DNA from: Blepharisma stoltei
Taxonomy: Eukaryota > Ciliophora > Heterotrichea > Heterotrichida > Blepharismidae
Assembly: GCA_914767885.1 (NCBI GenBank)
Contig: CAJZBQ010000063.1
Span: 62,001 to 126,000 of the forward strand
Direction of reading: 5' to 3'
DNA length: 64,000 nt
Shown: positions 12,483-24,800 of the stretch, piece after piece
Layout of the letters: each line of letters starts with the position of its first letter
How positions within the stretch are numbered: the first letter of the stretch is position 1
The notes under the pieces: model-generated
Told to the model about the DNA's origin: nothing
Database searches by the model: none
The model's input: only the letters and a program-made list of their open reading frames with translations
Translations under genes and position numbers: made by a program

Positions 12483-12877
12483 TTATATAATTTTACAGTC
12501 TTAGTTCATAATAACATAATAGAACCTATTTTTAGTTATTAGATTAAATTTTTATAGTGCATCTCTTTATGTTTTTATTATTCCTATAGTTAGAAATCAT
12601 TCACAATAAAATTTATTTTATCTCTTATATAATTAGCTTTATATAAAAGGTAATATTATAATCTAAAGCACTTTAAGCCTAAATAATATATCTGAGAAAA
12701 ATCAAAGAATATGCCATATTTATACATCTATAAATATCTTATAAGTGTTAAATATTTCAGTAATTAATCTTAGTCTTTAGAAAATTAAAATTATTCTATA
12801 GAATTTATCATTAAAAATTGTTTTACTTATGAATCCCAATAATATTCCTATTATTTTATATATTTTTTATAAATAAA
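12483..12877. other. Divergent intergenic region, SRR1-like / VPS13
   Basis: 395 bp of AT-rich DNA between two divergent start codons; it must hold both promoters. I see no conserved box, repeat or ORF. Confidence 0.6.
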
Positions 12878-15800
12878 ATGTTTGAAGGGTTGATTGAAAA
12901 AATTCTCCTTGCCAAACTTGGAAAATTCATAGAAGGTTTAAGCAAAGATAGCTTAAAAGTTGGGATTTTAAGCGGCGACATCACTCTAGAAAATGTTTTC
13001 TTAAAACCTGATGCCCTTCTGATGATGCAAATCCCTATCATCATCCGATACGGCTGCATCAAAAAGCTTGCAGTCAAAATTCCATGATCAAAATTATCAG
13101 AATCTCCAGTCGAGCTAGTTCTTGAAGGTCTTTATATTGTTGTAATTCCTCAAGAGAAAAGTGAATGGGATTATAGTGAGCAAGGAGAAATCATTAAAAG
13201 GAAAGAATTTATGCATTTTCCCTTAAATTGCCTTCTATATCTATATATTATTTGCTAGCTCCCCACTGTAAGGGGGCAAATGATAAGAAAAAAGCCTTAT
13301 ATTTTGGGACAAAAAACCTCTATGAACCTGTAAATTTTTTTAATACAAAAGTTTTATAGAAAAAATATACAATGGCAATTATTATAATAAAATCTCGGGC
13401 TAATTATATTAGATTTAACATCTTGTGTCCTAAAACATAAAATTATTTATTCTTTACAGTTTTTGCGAATTGAAAAAAAATTAAAAAAATAATCTCGCTG
13501 TGAGAGATCAAATTTTCATAGAGCAGGAATAAACAAATAAACCCTAAATTTATCAATGGACAACTCAAAGGAAAAAACTATATAGAAGCATGCGAAACCA
13601 AAAGAAAACAAATTCAAGAACAAAAACAGCTATCAGCAGAAGACGAAGTAAAACAAAAATCGTTTATTGAAAAATTGACATTGAGAATTGTAGATAACCT
13701 TAAATTGACTATAAAAGATATCAATGTGAGGTTTGAGTATATGATAGAAGACAGATGTTTTTCTGCTGGGATTACATTGAATAGGATCGAAAGTTTTACA
13801 ACAGATGCTAATTGGACTGCATTTTTTACAGATAGATTTCAAGCAGGCCAAGACAGCGGAATTATAAACAAGCTGGTAAACATCGTGAATTTCTCGATTT
13901 ATTGGAATAGTGAAGATTCAAATTTATTAAACTTTTTGAGCTCAAAAGAAGAAATACAAAAATGCTTGAAGCTGCAAATTGATAAATAAATTCAAAAAGA
14001 CTAATCTTTCTATATAAATTAATACTCCTATTTCTCTATAGAATATTTTTATATTAATAATAAATTAAAAATAAAAATTATTAAAAAGGCATAATTGTGA
14101 AAGCAATCAAAATATTATCTCTCCTAGTAATTTATAATTAGTCACCGCACAGGTAAAAATCACCCATTACAACTTATGGTCAGGATTTGAAAATCCTCAA
14201 TACAAAATCTTACTTATTTTCCCTGACGTAAAATTTGTTTACAAGCAAAACCAATTCCACGATTGTGTCAAATTATTTGAATACTTCGCTGATTTCAACC
14301 AATTCATACTAAAAATGTAATTTCTATGAAGCGAACATAAGAAAAAATTCAAAGCTTGAAGCCCTGACATAAAAAATGCTAGAAATCTCTGACAATTTGC
14401 TATCAACTGCGTTTTAAAATCAGTCAAACAAAAGAAAAACAGGGCAATTGATATGTTCAAGCTCACAAAATCAAAAAAAGATTACTATCAAGAACAGTTT
14501 AAAATGCTCAGCCGTGAATTGCGCCAAAAAGGCTCGTTATCTAAAGAAAAAGAAGATCTCTATAATAAAATTATTTTCATATCAGAATATGACGATCTTT
14601 CTGAATGAACCAATCATGTTATAGCTGTTGTCGAGCATGAAGAAGAAGCCAAAAAAAATAAAAAAACCAGTTGGTTCAGCGTATTTGGGAAAAATAAAGA
14701 CAAAGCTAAAGGAAATGAAGAAGAAAAATATGAAGAAATTTTTAAAAATGTAAACAGCTCAGCTTCACTTCAAGATAATATTCCTCCAAGCTATGTATGG
14801 ATGAAGCTTGATTTTGAGCTTCATCAGAGCTCTATTGAGATTTCTAAAAAAAATGTAAAAGGGGAAAACGAGAAAATTGTATTTGTGTGCCAAAATTTGT
14901 ATTATCATTTGGACATGAGAAGAGATGGAGGGGATATGAGCTTGAATATTCATGATCTTTATTTGGCTTCAATAGATGAAAATGAAGAAATTATTATTTG
15001 TAAACATTGCAGGGCATTAATTATAGTATTTAAGGTGTGCCACACTCATTATAAAGATGAGCATTTCTGATCCAAAAGGTCAGAATATCCCAAATGAACC
15101 AGCTGCCATCCTGACTAGCATTTCTCACCTGCCGCGATGCTTTCGCCCTTGCCTGACTTAACTCCTGTGTGTGTTCCGCTTAAGGATTACCCATCTCAGA
15201 TGTGCTGAGAGATAAAAATCTGAGCCTCTTGGTTCACTGTGTGAGCATTTCCTCTGGTTATCCCAAAGTTAAACCACTGTTGCTGTGCAGAAGTTCTCAT
15301 GAGAAAATCCCATAAATAAAATTCCATGAGAGATAGAAAATTAGCAGAGCTAATTTCTCTCGAGCCAATGCCTATTTATTATTATCTGTAAACAGTTGAG
15401 CCAAAGTGAAACACCGTTTATAAGAGCTGCGATAAATCTAAAGCCACTTGATTTAGATGTAGCATGTCTTTTAATTGTGATTTTCCTCATTGGGTAAATT
15501 TTTTTTCATTAAAAGTTGCTTTTTCTACCAAAGGCCAGACGAAGAAAAACCTTCCTAAGAAATTCCTGCAGAGGGAAATTCCTGAGGAAAAGTAAAGCAA
15601 TCTATTTAGACTGTGCTGCATATTTTGCATTCAGGTCGCAGCCATTTGAAGTTATTTATAACTCAAAAGCATTGTCCAGGATTTTATCGTTTTTTGTAGT
15701 CCCAAGCTCTCACCAAGCTGCTAAAGTCATCGCAGGGGATATTCTTCAATCAATTGCAGACACAAGTCAAGAAACAATTACCGATCTCCTGTATGGTGAA

Positions 15801-18800
15801 TCAAAATATATAGTCAATATTTCTGCTTGCGGGCCTAAATTGAAATTTCCCTCTAAAAACAAGGTTCTAATCATAAGTTTAGGAGATTTAGACATTTGCA
15901 CAGAGGATAGTTCACAAGATGATTATTATAGTAGATATCAATGCTCACTAAAATCAATTGAAATGGTAGCTTGCTCAAAAAGAGTAACTACAGAAATCGT
16001 CTCAAAATTCGACATTTATACATCAATTGATTTTTTAAAGTCAAAATACCAAAAGCGTAAAAAATACGGGCTTTTTGAACAAAATGTGACGAGTGTTAAA
16101 ACAAAAATTCAGCTGCCACTGCTGAATATTACGGTTTCTCCTGCTATTTATGAGCAGCTTTTAGAAGTAGAAAAATCAATAAAACTTGAAGATGAGGCTG
16201 CCTTATGCATTTCAACTGATAAGGCAGAAATTCTTATCCCTTTTATTCCTAATAGAAATAAAATGGTAACGATGACGGAAAGTGGACTCCGAGGGGCGCT
16301 CCTTATGGAGGAGGTAGGACCCATCCTGGAAGTAGGGCCTCTGTCCCGGTGGAAGTAGGCCTTCGGGCTTAGTGATGCCTTGCCGAAAATGGAAGTTTTA
16401 TTTCTCCCCCGACGGTTTTTCCCTGTCCTGCCAGATGGGCTAGACAGGTTTTGCATACCACATGGTCTTTACTCATCGAAATCATCGGGGTGCTATCTAG
16501 GAGCGGCTCTGTCCAGGGCGAGCTAATCCCCTGGGCAGGTGGCTCAGGTCGGAAATCCAAAATGGCGTCCTCAGATGCCATTTTAGAGCCGAGACGAGGC
16601 TGATGGTCAGCGCCTGCTGGAGCGCTTATGGCCGGATACATAATAACTTAACTTAATTTTTATTTCTAATGAGCATTTTTTATTATAGCAATCTAAATAT
16701 TGCATATTTAAAATAAATTGATATAAAAATTCTTTATTATCATCGCCCTTACAAAAACTTGGAACCATTACATTACATTATTACTCTGGTATTTAAGGTG
16801 TCTAGTGCCCGCACCCCTATAAAAAGGGCTATAGCTAAACTAGTGACGTCACCGAGCCATCTTGGATTAACGATGGTCAGCCCATCGCCCAAGCCTTCTA
16901 TCAAAGCTTCGCCGCCAGTCTTCGCCGCACGTCTCACCCGGCGCGTTCCGATGCCTTGTCTTACTCAGCTCCTGCGCGTGTTCCGCCTAAGGGTCATCTT
17001 CCCGTGGAGATGTGCTGAGAGGTGAAAACCCTGAGCCTCTTGAGTGCACTGACTCCCCCCCCCCCCTCCGTGAGTGAACAAAACCATTAGAAAAATCGCC
17101 ATTTTTTGCCCAAAAACCCACCCTCCGTGAGTGAACAAAAATTTTTTTAATAGAAAAATTTTTATGGAAAAAAAATTTGATATATTAATGATAATTAGTA
17201 TAATGAAATCTAAAACTAATTCTGTTTATAAAATTTATATATAAATTTTTTTAAAAAAAAAAAAATTAACCCCCCTCCGTGAGTGAACAAAATTTTTTTG
17301 TTCACTCACGGAGGGGGGGGGAGTGAGGAGCAGCCCCTCTGGTTATCCCCAGAGTTAAACTGCTATTGCTGTGCAGAAGTTCTCGTGGTAAAACCTAACC
17401 CCATATATAAAATTGCTTGAGGGAGAGAAAATTGGCAAAGCCAATTTCTCTCGGACCGAATGCCATTTTTATTTATAAAACTTGGAACCAATATGCAGTT
17501 ATGATATAATTATCATGCTGTTTTATCAGAAAGCTATATTTATTTCTTTAAAGACGAAAGTGATGAAATCGCTGATACAAGCTACTACATCAAAGATTGC
17601 AACCTGATTTTGCAAGAAATCAATAAAATAAAGCTTGAAAATCGCTATGGTGAGTGTATTTTATGCTTCTCATCCCCAGATCTCTATGAAATTTGGTTAA
17701 AAACTTTAAATAAACAAATATCTGACCTTTCCTCCACAAAAAGTGCAGCTGTATCATTAGAAAGAGCTAGGCCAGGAAACCATCTTGCCAATATAGTATT
17801 TTTTGCCAACGAAATTAGCTGCAAGCTGCTTGATGAAGAAGATTATTTATTGTGCGAATTTAAATTGAGCGAAATTATCAATGAGTTTAATATAAGGCCA
17901 TATGACGTCAAAATTTTGTCTAAACTTCAGCATTTTGAAATGATAGGGTTTAAACAAAACCATTCTGAAGAAGTCGAGACTTTAGCAAAAAGTTCTGATG
18001 AAAATGAACTGATAGGAATTGAAATTTTAGTAGCAAATAGCCAATCGCCATATTTTAAAGGAGAAGATATAAGCTTAACCATAAGATTTGGGAGCCTGAA
18101 TGTGATTTTTAACCCAGATTTAATAAGAAAAATTTTTTGGTTTTTTACACTGACGCCAAAAAATGAAGTCAAAAAATCATCTAAAACTGCATCGATAAAC
18201 CCTGACCATATCTTGTGCCATACCATAATTTTTATAAATTCAATATCAGCCACTCTTATTACAAATGAAACCCCATTCCCACTCGCTTTATCAAATGTCC
18301 AAGATCTCTATTTAGAAATTTTCATAAAAAATGGCTCAGTCTCTGTGATAGGTAGTTTAAAAAATTTAGAAATCAGTGACTTGACAAATTATCCTTACAC
18401 TGGGGAGCTTTCTTCAAGTATGCCTTCTAAGCTGTTTTCTATAAGACAAAACGAAGAAAGCCTATTATCTTTCTCCTTCGTTAGCTATGATAAAGATAAC
18501 TTTAAGAAGCCAGCTGATAGGGACTCAATATTAGATTTAAATATGAACTCAATTTGTGTGAATTTTATGCAGCAGCCTGTTATGAGACTTATTGATGTTT
18601 TTATGATGAAAATTTTGACAATGTTTGATAGCAAAAAATTAATTGCGGACTATTTATCAAATGATGTGAATTTTACGAGCATAAATGTGACGGTAAATAA
18701 TCCTTTAATATATCTGAGTCCTTATCCTGGCCATAATGGAATTTTTGTGGTAGATTTGGGAAATATTCAATTATCAAATAAAAGATTAGAAAATGAAGGA

Positions 18801-21800
18801 TTTTTTAATGATGTTTATATGGTGACCTTAAAAAATATGAATTTAAGGTCAAATTATCAAAAAATTAGTGAGAATTTTGAGGTCAGGCTAGATATTTTGA
18901 CAAATGTTTATTCAGTACTTCAAGAAAACAACCTGGAGTTAGACAGAAGTATTAAAATTATTGGAGAAAGTGACAGAATAAAGCTCCATTTTTCTCAAAA
19001 TGATTATGCTTTATTGATGAGGCTTCTAAAATTCAATTTAGCCTATGATGATCAAAGGAATGATTGATTCTTTTATGGTAAAAATTCAAATTCTATAATA
19101 TACAATGCCCAAAAATCTTTAATTTTGCTGTTCAAAATGTCAATAAAAGATTTTTCTATATTATTTATTGAAAATTCAATTAAAATATTAGAAGTGTTTG
19201 TACTTGGTCAAAATCTTGAAGTAAAACAATTTACTGATAAAAACATAAAAATGTCATATTCATGTCATAATTTATGTGGGCTAATCAATACATATTCTAG
19301 CAAAAATGAGGTAGAAAGACAAAAAACTCAGCAAATTTTTAGTGTCCCAACAGACAGTGTGATAAAAAACATTGAATTCCAAGATGATGGAACCCCATCC
19401 TCTTTAGTTCTTTTTGGCCCAATAAATGATAATTTTGAATATAGTCCACCAATACTAGACTTGTCAATTAATTATGGAGCTGATGGAAGTCAAGATATTC
19501 ATATAGAAATGAATGAAATCAGGATTAATTTTCACCTTGGCATATTTTTGGAATTATCAAATTATTTTTCAAAAAATTTAGTATCGCCAGAAGAATTTGA
19601 AAATATCACACACAAGTCCCCATATGCTTCAAAAAATAATTTTTCTCCAAAGCCTTCACTTCACTTTTCTCTTTTTATAACCTCCCCTATCATTGTAATT
19701 CCTTCATTGGTGACTAATAGAGTTTTAGCTCTCCAATCAGATATTGAACTTACTTATTCAATAAGCTATTGTTGGCAAGGGACTAAAATAGAAGAATTAA
19801 TTATCCAGCTTATAAAAATTGAAAAATTTGAAATATATAGCTGTTTACTTGATGATTTATCAGGAAAAAACTCTTTCCAAAACATCCAGAAAAGAAAAAT
19901 AATAGAGCCAGTTCAAGTTTCTCTAGAATTGAAAAATGAAAATATTGAAGGCTTAATTACAGGTAGAAATCTTTATCAAATCGGCTGCTTTTATATTACG
20001 ATTTCTTATAAAGATTTATTGCTCATTAATGATGCCTTAAATATTCAATTAGAATCCAAAGAAAAATATGATGGAAATTCGGGCCTATCTAAAAATAGTA
20101 ATACGAAAAAATATATTATTGAAGAAAAACAAAATAAAGACATCACAAATATTTTTAGTGTCCAAGGATTGAAATTGATTATTATAAATGATGCCTCTGG
20201 AGCTTATAGCCCAGTATTAAATTTTGAAACTCAACCATTTTCTTTTAAGATGTCACAGCAAAATGATTTGTGTGATATGAGAGGGATTATAGAAATCAAG
20301 TCTGATTATTATAATCCACGAATTGATATTTGGGAGCCTTTCATAGAGCCAATTATGATTCGGGTTGAATATAAGCATAACCCTAATCTTTTACCTCAGA
20401 AGCAGGCTGTCTTTTTAGTTGATGATTCTAACCCTTTCAATATAAATCTTACTGAAGTCATGATTTCTCACTTTTTGTGGGTTTCAAATACCTGAAATGA
20501 CAAAAATTCTCAAATTTATAGTGACTGCTTAGAAAAAGTATCCCCACTCTGCATATATAACGACCTAGGCTACACAATAATTGTTGAAAAAAACTCAAAT
20601 ATTTCTAAAAATGACCATGGTTTTGTTATGATAATTGAGCAAGGCAAATTTTCTGACTACGAATTTAAAACTAGTGATACCAGAGTGATGGAGTTTTCTC
20701 AAAGCTATTTAAACATCACAATCTATGATTCCGAAATCCCTTGTGAGCCCATCACAAATGTCCCATTCAATAGAGTTCAGTCTTTAACCTACAACTTTTC
20801 CTTAAAAAATCAAAAATACCCAGTTATAATTGATATAGAGCTTAAAGAGTCACGAAAGCTTTTAAGAGTAAAATCCCCAATTACTATTATAAATCAAACA
20901 AATGCTGATATGAAAATTCTACTTCACAATGGTTTTAAAACAGAAGAAAAATTTTGCGAAATCAGCAAAAGCTGCATAGTCCCAGTCGATTTTACTAACT
21001 CCCCCCCCCATCCTTGATCGAACGACTCGCCGTCGTTCGATCAAGGATGGGAGTTAAAAAAAAATTTTTTGGGAAAAAAATTTTATATATAAAATAAAAA
21101 TATATATAGAACTTTCTCTTCAATAGCGCGAAAAGACGTGCATCCTGGTTTAACTAAAAGGTCTTTGGACAATAAAAATCTGCTATTTCTTCTCCATAAG
21201 AGAGGAAAATAGTGAAAATGAAGATTTCTGTCCGATCCAGTTTCGAGAACTGGAAGGGATTATTTTGTCCTAAATTAAGAATACCTGAGTTATTGTGGGA
21301 TTTTGATTTCCTACAAAATTTTTTAATTTTAATGTATTTTGGTTCGTCAAATGGTTTTGACGAGTTAATTCTGGCAGGCACGTGAAATGAAAAAAAAATA
21401 ATTAATTGCCATAATTTTTTAATTTTCTGATGTTAAGGATGATCAGAAATTTTAATAAATGGCACAGGATCAAAAAAACGAGATTAAAGATTAGTGAAAG
21501 CAAGCATATATTTTCTAGCTATAAGACGCCCAGATATTTGCTAATAAAATAATAAGAATTCTAATAAATAACTTTTATATTTCTCAAATTAATTTTTTTA
21601 TTTAAATTTCGCTATTTGATGCCATTGTTTTCTCTTTCTGAATTTGAACCCAAATTCATTTTTGAACAATTTTTGTTCGTTTAAGTGCCATCTTGATTTG
21701 CACGCTATATAAAAAAATTAAAACTCTTAAGTCACCATTTGCGGTTTCATTGAAAGTATGATATTTGAGATTTTAAAATAAGCTATTTGGTGCCTTTATT

Positions 21801-24800
21801 TTCCGCTTTCTGGACTCGAGCACAAATTCATTTTTGAACATTTTTTGTTCGTTTAAGCCGCCATCTTGATTTTGTACGCTATATAAAAAAAATTAAAACT
21901 CTTAAGTCACCACTTGCGGTTTCATTGAAAGTATGATATTTGAGATTTAAAATAAGCTATTTGGTATCTTTATTTTCCGCTTTTTGGACTCGAGCACAAA
22001 TTCATTTTGAACATTTTTTGTTCGTTTAAGTGCCATCTTGATTTGCACGCTATATAAAAAAATTAAAACTCTTAAGTCGCCACTTTGCGGTTTCATTCCA
22101 AACTTGGTATTTGAGAACTAAAATAAGCCATTTGGTGCCTTTATTTTCCGCTTTCTGGACTCGAGCACAAATTCATTTTTGAACAATTTTTGTTCGTTTA
22201 AGTGCCATCTTGATTTGCTACTATAAAAAAAAATTAAAACTCTTAAGTCACCACTTGCGGTTTCATTGAAAGTATGATATTTGAGATTTAAAAATAAGCT
22301 ATTTGGAACCTTTATTTTCCGCTTTCTGGACTCGAGCACAAATTCATTGTTTAACATTTTTTGTTCGTTTAAGCCGCCATCTTGATTTTTGTAGCTATAG
22401 AAAAAAAAATTAAAACTCTTAAGTCACCACTTGCGGTTTCATTGAGAACTTGGTATTTAAAGTATTAAAATAAGCTATTTGGTGCCTTTATTTTCCGCTT
22501 TCTGGACTCGAGCACATATATTCATTTTTGAAGAATTTTTGTTCGTTTAAGCCGCCATCTTGATTTTGTACACTATATAAAAATATTAAAACTCTCTTAA
22601 GTCACCACTTGCGGTTTTATTGTGAACTTGATATTTGAGATTTAAAATAAGCTAGTTGACATCTCTATTTTCCGCTTTCTGGACTCGAGCACAAATTCAT
22701 TTTTAGATATTTTTGCTCGTTTAAGCCGCCATTTTGATTTTGTACGCTATGTAAAACATTAAAACTCTTAAGTCACCACTTGCGGTTTCATTGAGAACTT
22801 GGTATTTAAAGTATCAAAATAGCTATTTGGTGCCTTTATTTTCCGCTTTCTGGAATCGAGCACAAATTCATTTTTGAAGAATTTTTGTTCGTTTAACCCG
22901 CCATCTTGATTTTGCTCGCTATATAAAATATTAAAACTCTTAAGTCACCACTTGCGGTTTCATTCCAAACTTGGTATTTGAGAACTAAAATAAGCCATTT
23001 GGTGCCTTTATTTTCCGCTTTCTGGACTCGAGCACAAATTCATTGTTTAAAATTTTTTGTTCGTTTAAGCCGCCATCTTGATTTTGTACACTACATAAAA
23101 AATTAAAACTCTTAAGTCACCACTTGCGGTTTCATTGAGAACTTGGTATTTAAAGTATTAAAACAACTATTTGACACCTTTATTTTCCGCTTTCTGGACT
23201 CGAGCACAAATTTATTTTTGAACACTTTTTGTTCGTTTAAGCCGCCATCTTGATTTTGTAAATTTTCTGATCATCCTTTACATCAGAAAATTAAAAAATA
23301 ATGGCAATTTTTATTATTTATTTCAAGTACTAACCAGAATTGACTCGTCAAAACTATTTGACGAACCAAAATACATTGAAATTAAAAATTTTACAAGAAT
23401 CAAAATTCCACAATAGCTCAGGTATTCATAATTCAGACCAAAAAAATTCCTTCAAGTTCTCTAGACTGGATCGGGCAGAACTTTTCACTTTTACTATTTG
23501 CCTCTCTTATGGAGAAGGAAAAGCTAATTTTCATGGTCCAAAGACCTTTTAGTCAAACTAAGATGCACGTCTTTTCGCGCTATTGAAGAGAAAGTTCTAT
23601 ATATATATTTTTATTTACTTTTAAATAAGAGTGCTAAGAGTATTTAATAATTATTTTTAGAGCAAAAAATTGAATTAATCTCATTAAAATACCAATTTTT
23701 AATATTTTTATTTATTAGTTACCCCTTTAAACTGTATAAATTTTAATTTGTTTCTTATTAAATTAAATTTTTTTTTTAAAAATTTTAAAGAATCTCTATT
23801 TTATTAGATTATTGAGTTTTTAAGCTCTGATTGATGACTAAATCACTTCATACGGTTGATTCCGAAGCTTTCTGTCGTCTCAAAGTCTCTGAAAACAACT
23901 TCATTATGCACATCTTCCCAAACTTTTGATAACTAATATATTTTTATATATATAAAATTTTCCATGATATGAAAATCGTTCGATCAAGGATGGGGGTTAA
24001 TTTTCCCAATTTTTAGGAATTTTTACAGTCAATCGTTCGATCAAGGATGGGGGGGAGTAAAAGCTTATTTGGAGCTGCTCCTATCTGTTTTGGCGGAGAC
24101 CCAAAACTTCATAGTTTTCAAGAGTTTTGTTCCAATAAAAACGGATATTCTATAGAGATGAAATGCGAAGAATTTTATTTTATTATGCTGCTTAAAAAAG
24201 ACAAAATAAACCCAGAGAAAAAAACTATTCTTTTATGCCCAACTTTTATTATCAGAAATTTCTTACCAAATATGATGACTATGAATTTATTTTGCCAGAG
24301 TCAGTATCAGTCAAATGTGGAGGATTTAGAAATTGAGTCTGGAGGAAGTGCATCTGTTTATAATGCGTTTAGTGGATCAGAAATCCAGTATTCTGTAATG
24401 GTAGCACCATATATAAGGTCTCCTCAAACGCTATTATTTTCTAAAAAAAAGCCGCCTCCAAAAACAATGACGCTGCTAGATCCGTTTCTTCAAGAAACAA
24501 AAATAAATATAGAATACCAGCATAATGGAAGCAGAATTTTTACATTTTATCCTATTGCAGTAATCATAAACTCCACAGCTCTGCCTTTGTCATTTTTCTA
24601 TAAAAATGCAGGTGGAGCCAAACCGTTTGCAGGGCAATGTGATAGACTAAATATAATTCCTATTCAAAACGAAAACAAAATCGCGATAGGATATGAGGTT
24701 GCAAAGTCAAAATTTTTCAAAATAGACGCAGTAGGGCTGAAAAATATTATATGCCTTTTTAATAAAAATATATAGGAATTTATCTCAAGGTGAATAAAAA

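Larger units (their letters stand above)
20999..24057. mobile_element. 3.06-kb family-B element (bogo-like ends) in VPS13
   Basis: TAA is at 20996-20998 and 24058-24060; removal with one TAA joins ..CIVPVDF to TKSLFGAAP exactly. The left end is a hairpin of CCATCCTTGATCGAACG; the right end has two direct copies of the complementary motif ~56 bp apart (23977, 24033), closed by GGGAG. This is the BogoMITE layout in reverse orientation with a diverged motif. The interior has ~330-bp inverted arms around a satellite array. No transposase is present. Confidence 0.88.

Noticed and set aside
13250-13290. CTCCCC...GGGGG near 13260 as a MITE end
   Set aside because: No motif copies, no T-N-A pair and no hairpin of the known families.
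15025-15070. VPS13 coding through ..VFKVCHTHYKDEHF
   Set aside because: The sequence from GTATTTAAGGTGT onward matches the start of the SINE-like repeat at 16790, so it is repeat, not VPS13.
15516-15600. ORF start MLFLPKARRRK as a VPS13 exon start
   Set aside because: The ATTTAGA repeat shows this stretch belongs to an IES; coding resumes at 15611.
16759-17025. Arg/Pro-rich ORF in the VPS13 insert
   Set aside because: It is entirely inside SINE-like copy 2 and differs in composition from all genes here.
22118-22357. ORF across satellite units
   Set aside because: A chance open frame in a tandem repeat.
21600-23265. Regular repeats that could suggest a CRISPR-like array
   Set aside because: Units are 171-177 bp with no unique spacers, in a eukaryotic genome; it is a tandem satellite.
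21154-23552. Two antiparallel ~70-aa ORFs as genes
   Set aside because: They are the two arms of one inverted repeat inside an eliminated element; kept only as a note.
24047-24060. ATG at 24047 (MGGSKSLF) as a separate gene
   Set aside because: The first codons are the family-B terminus; the frame joins VPS13 upstream.
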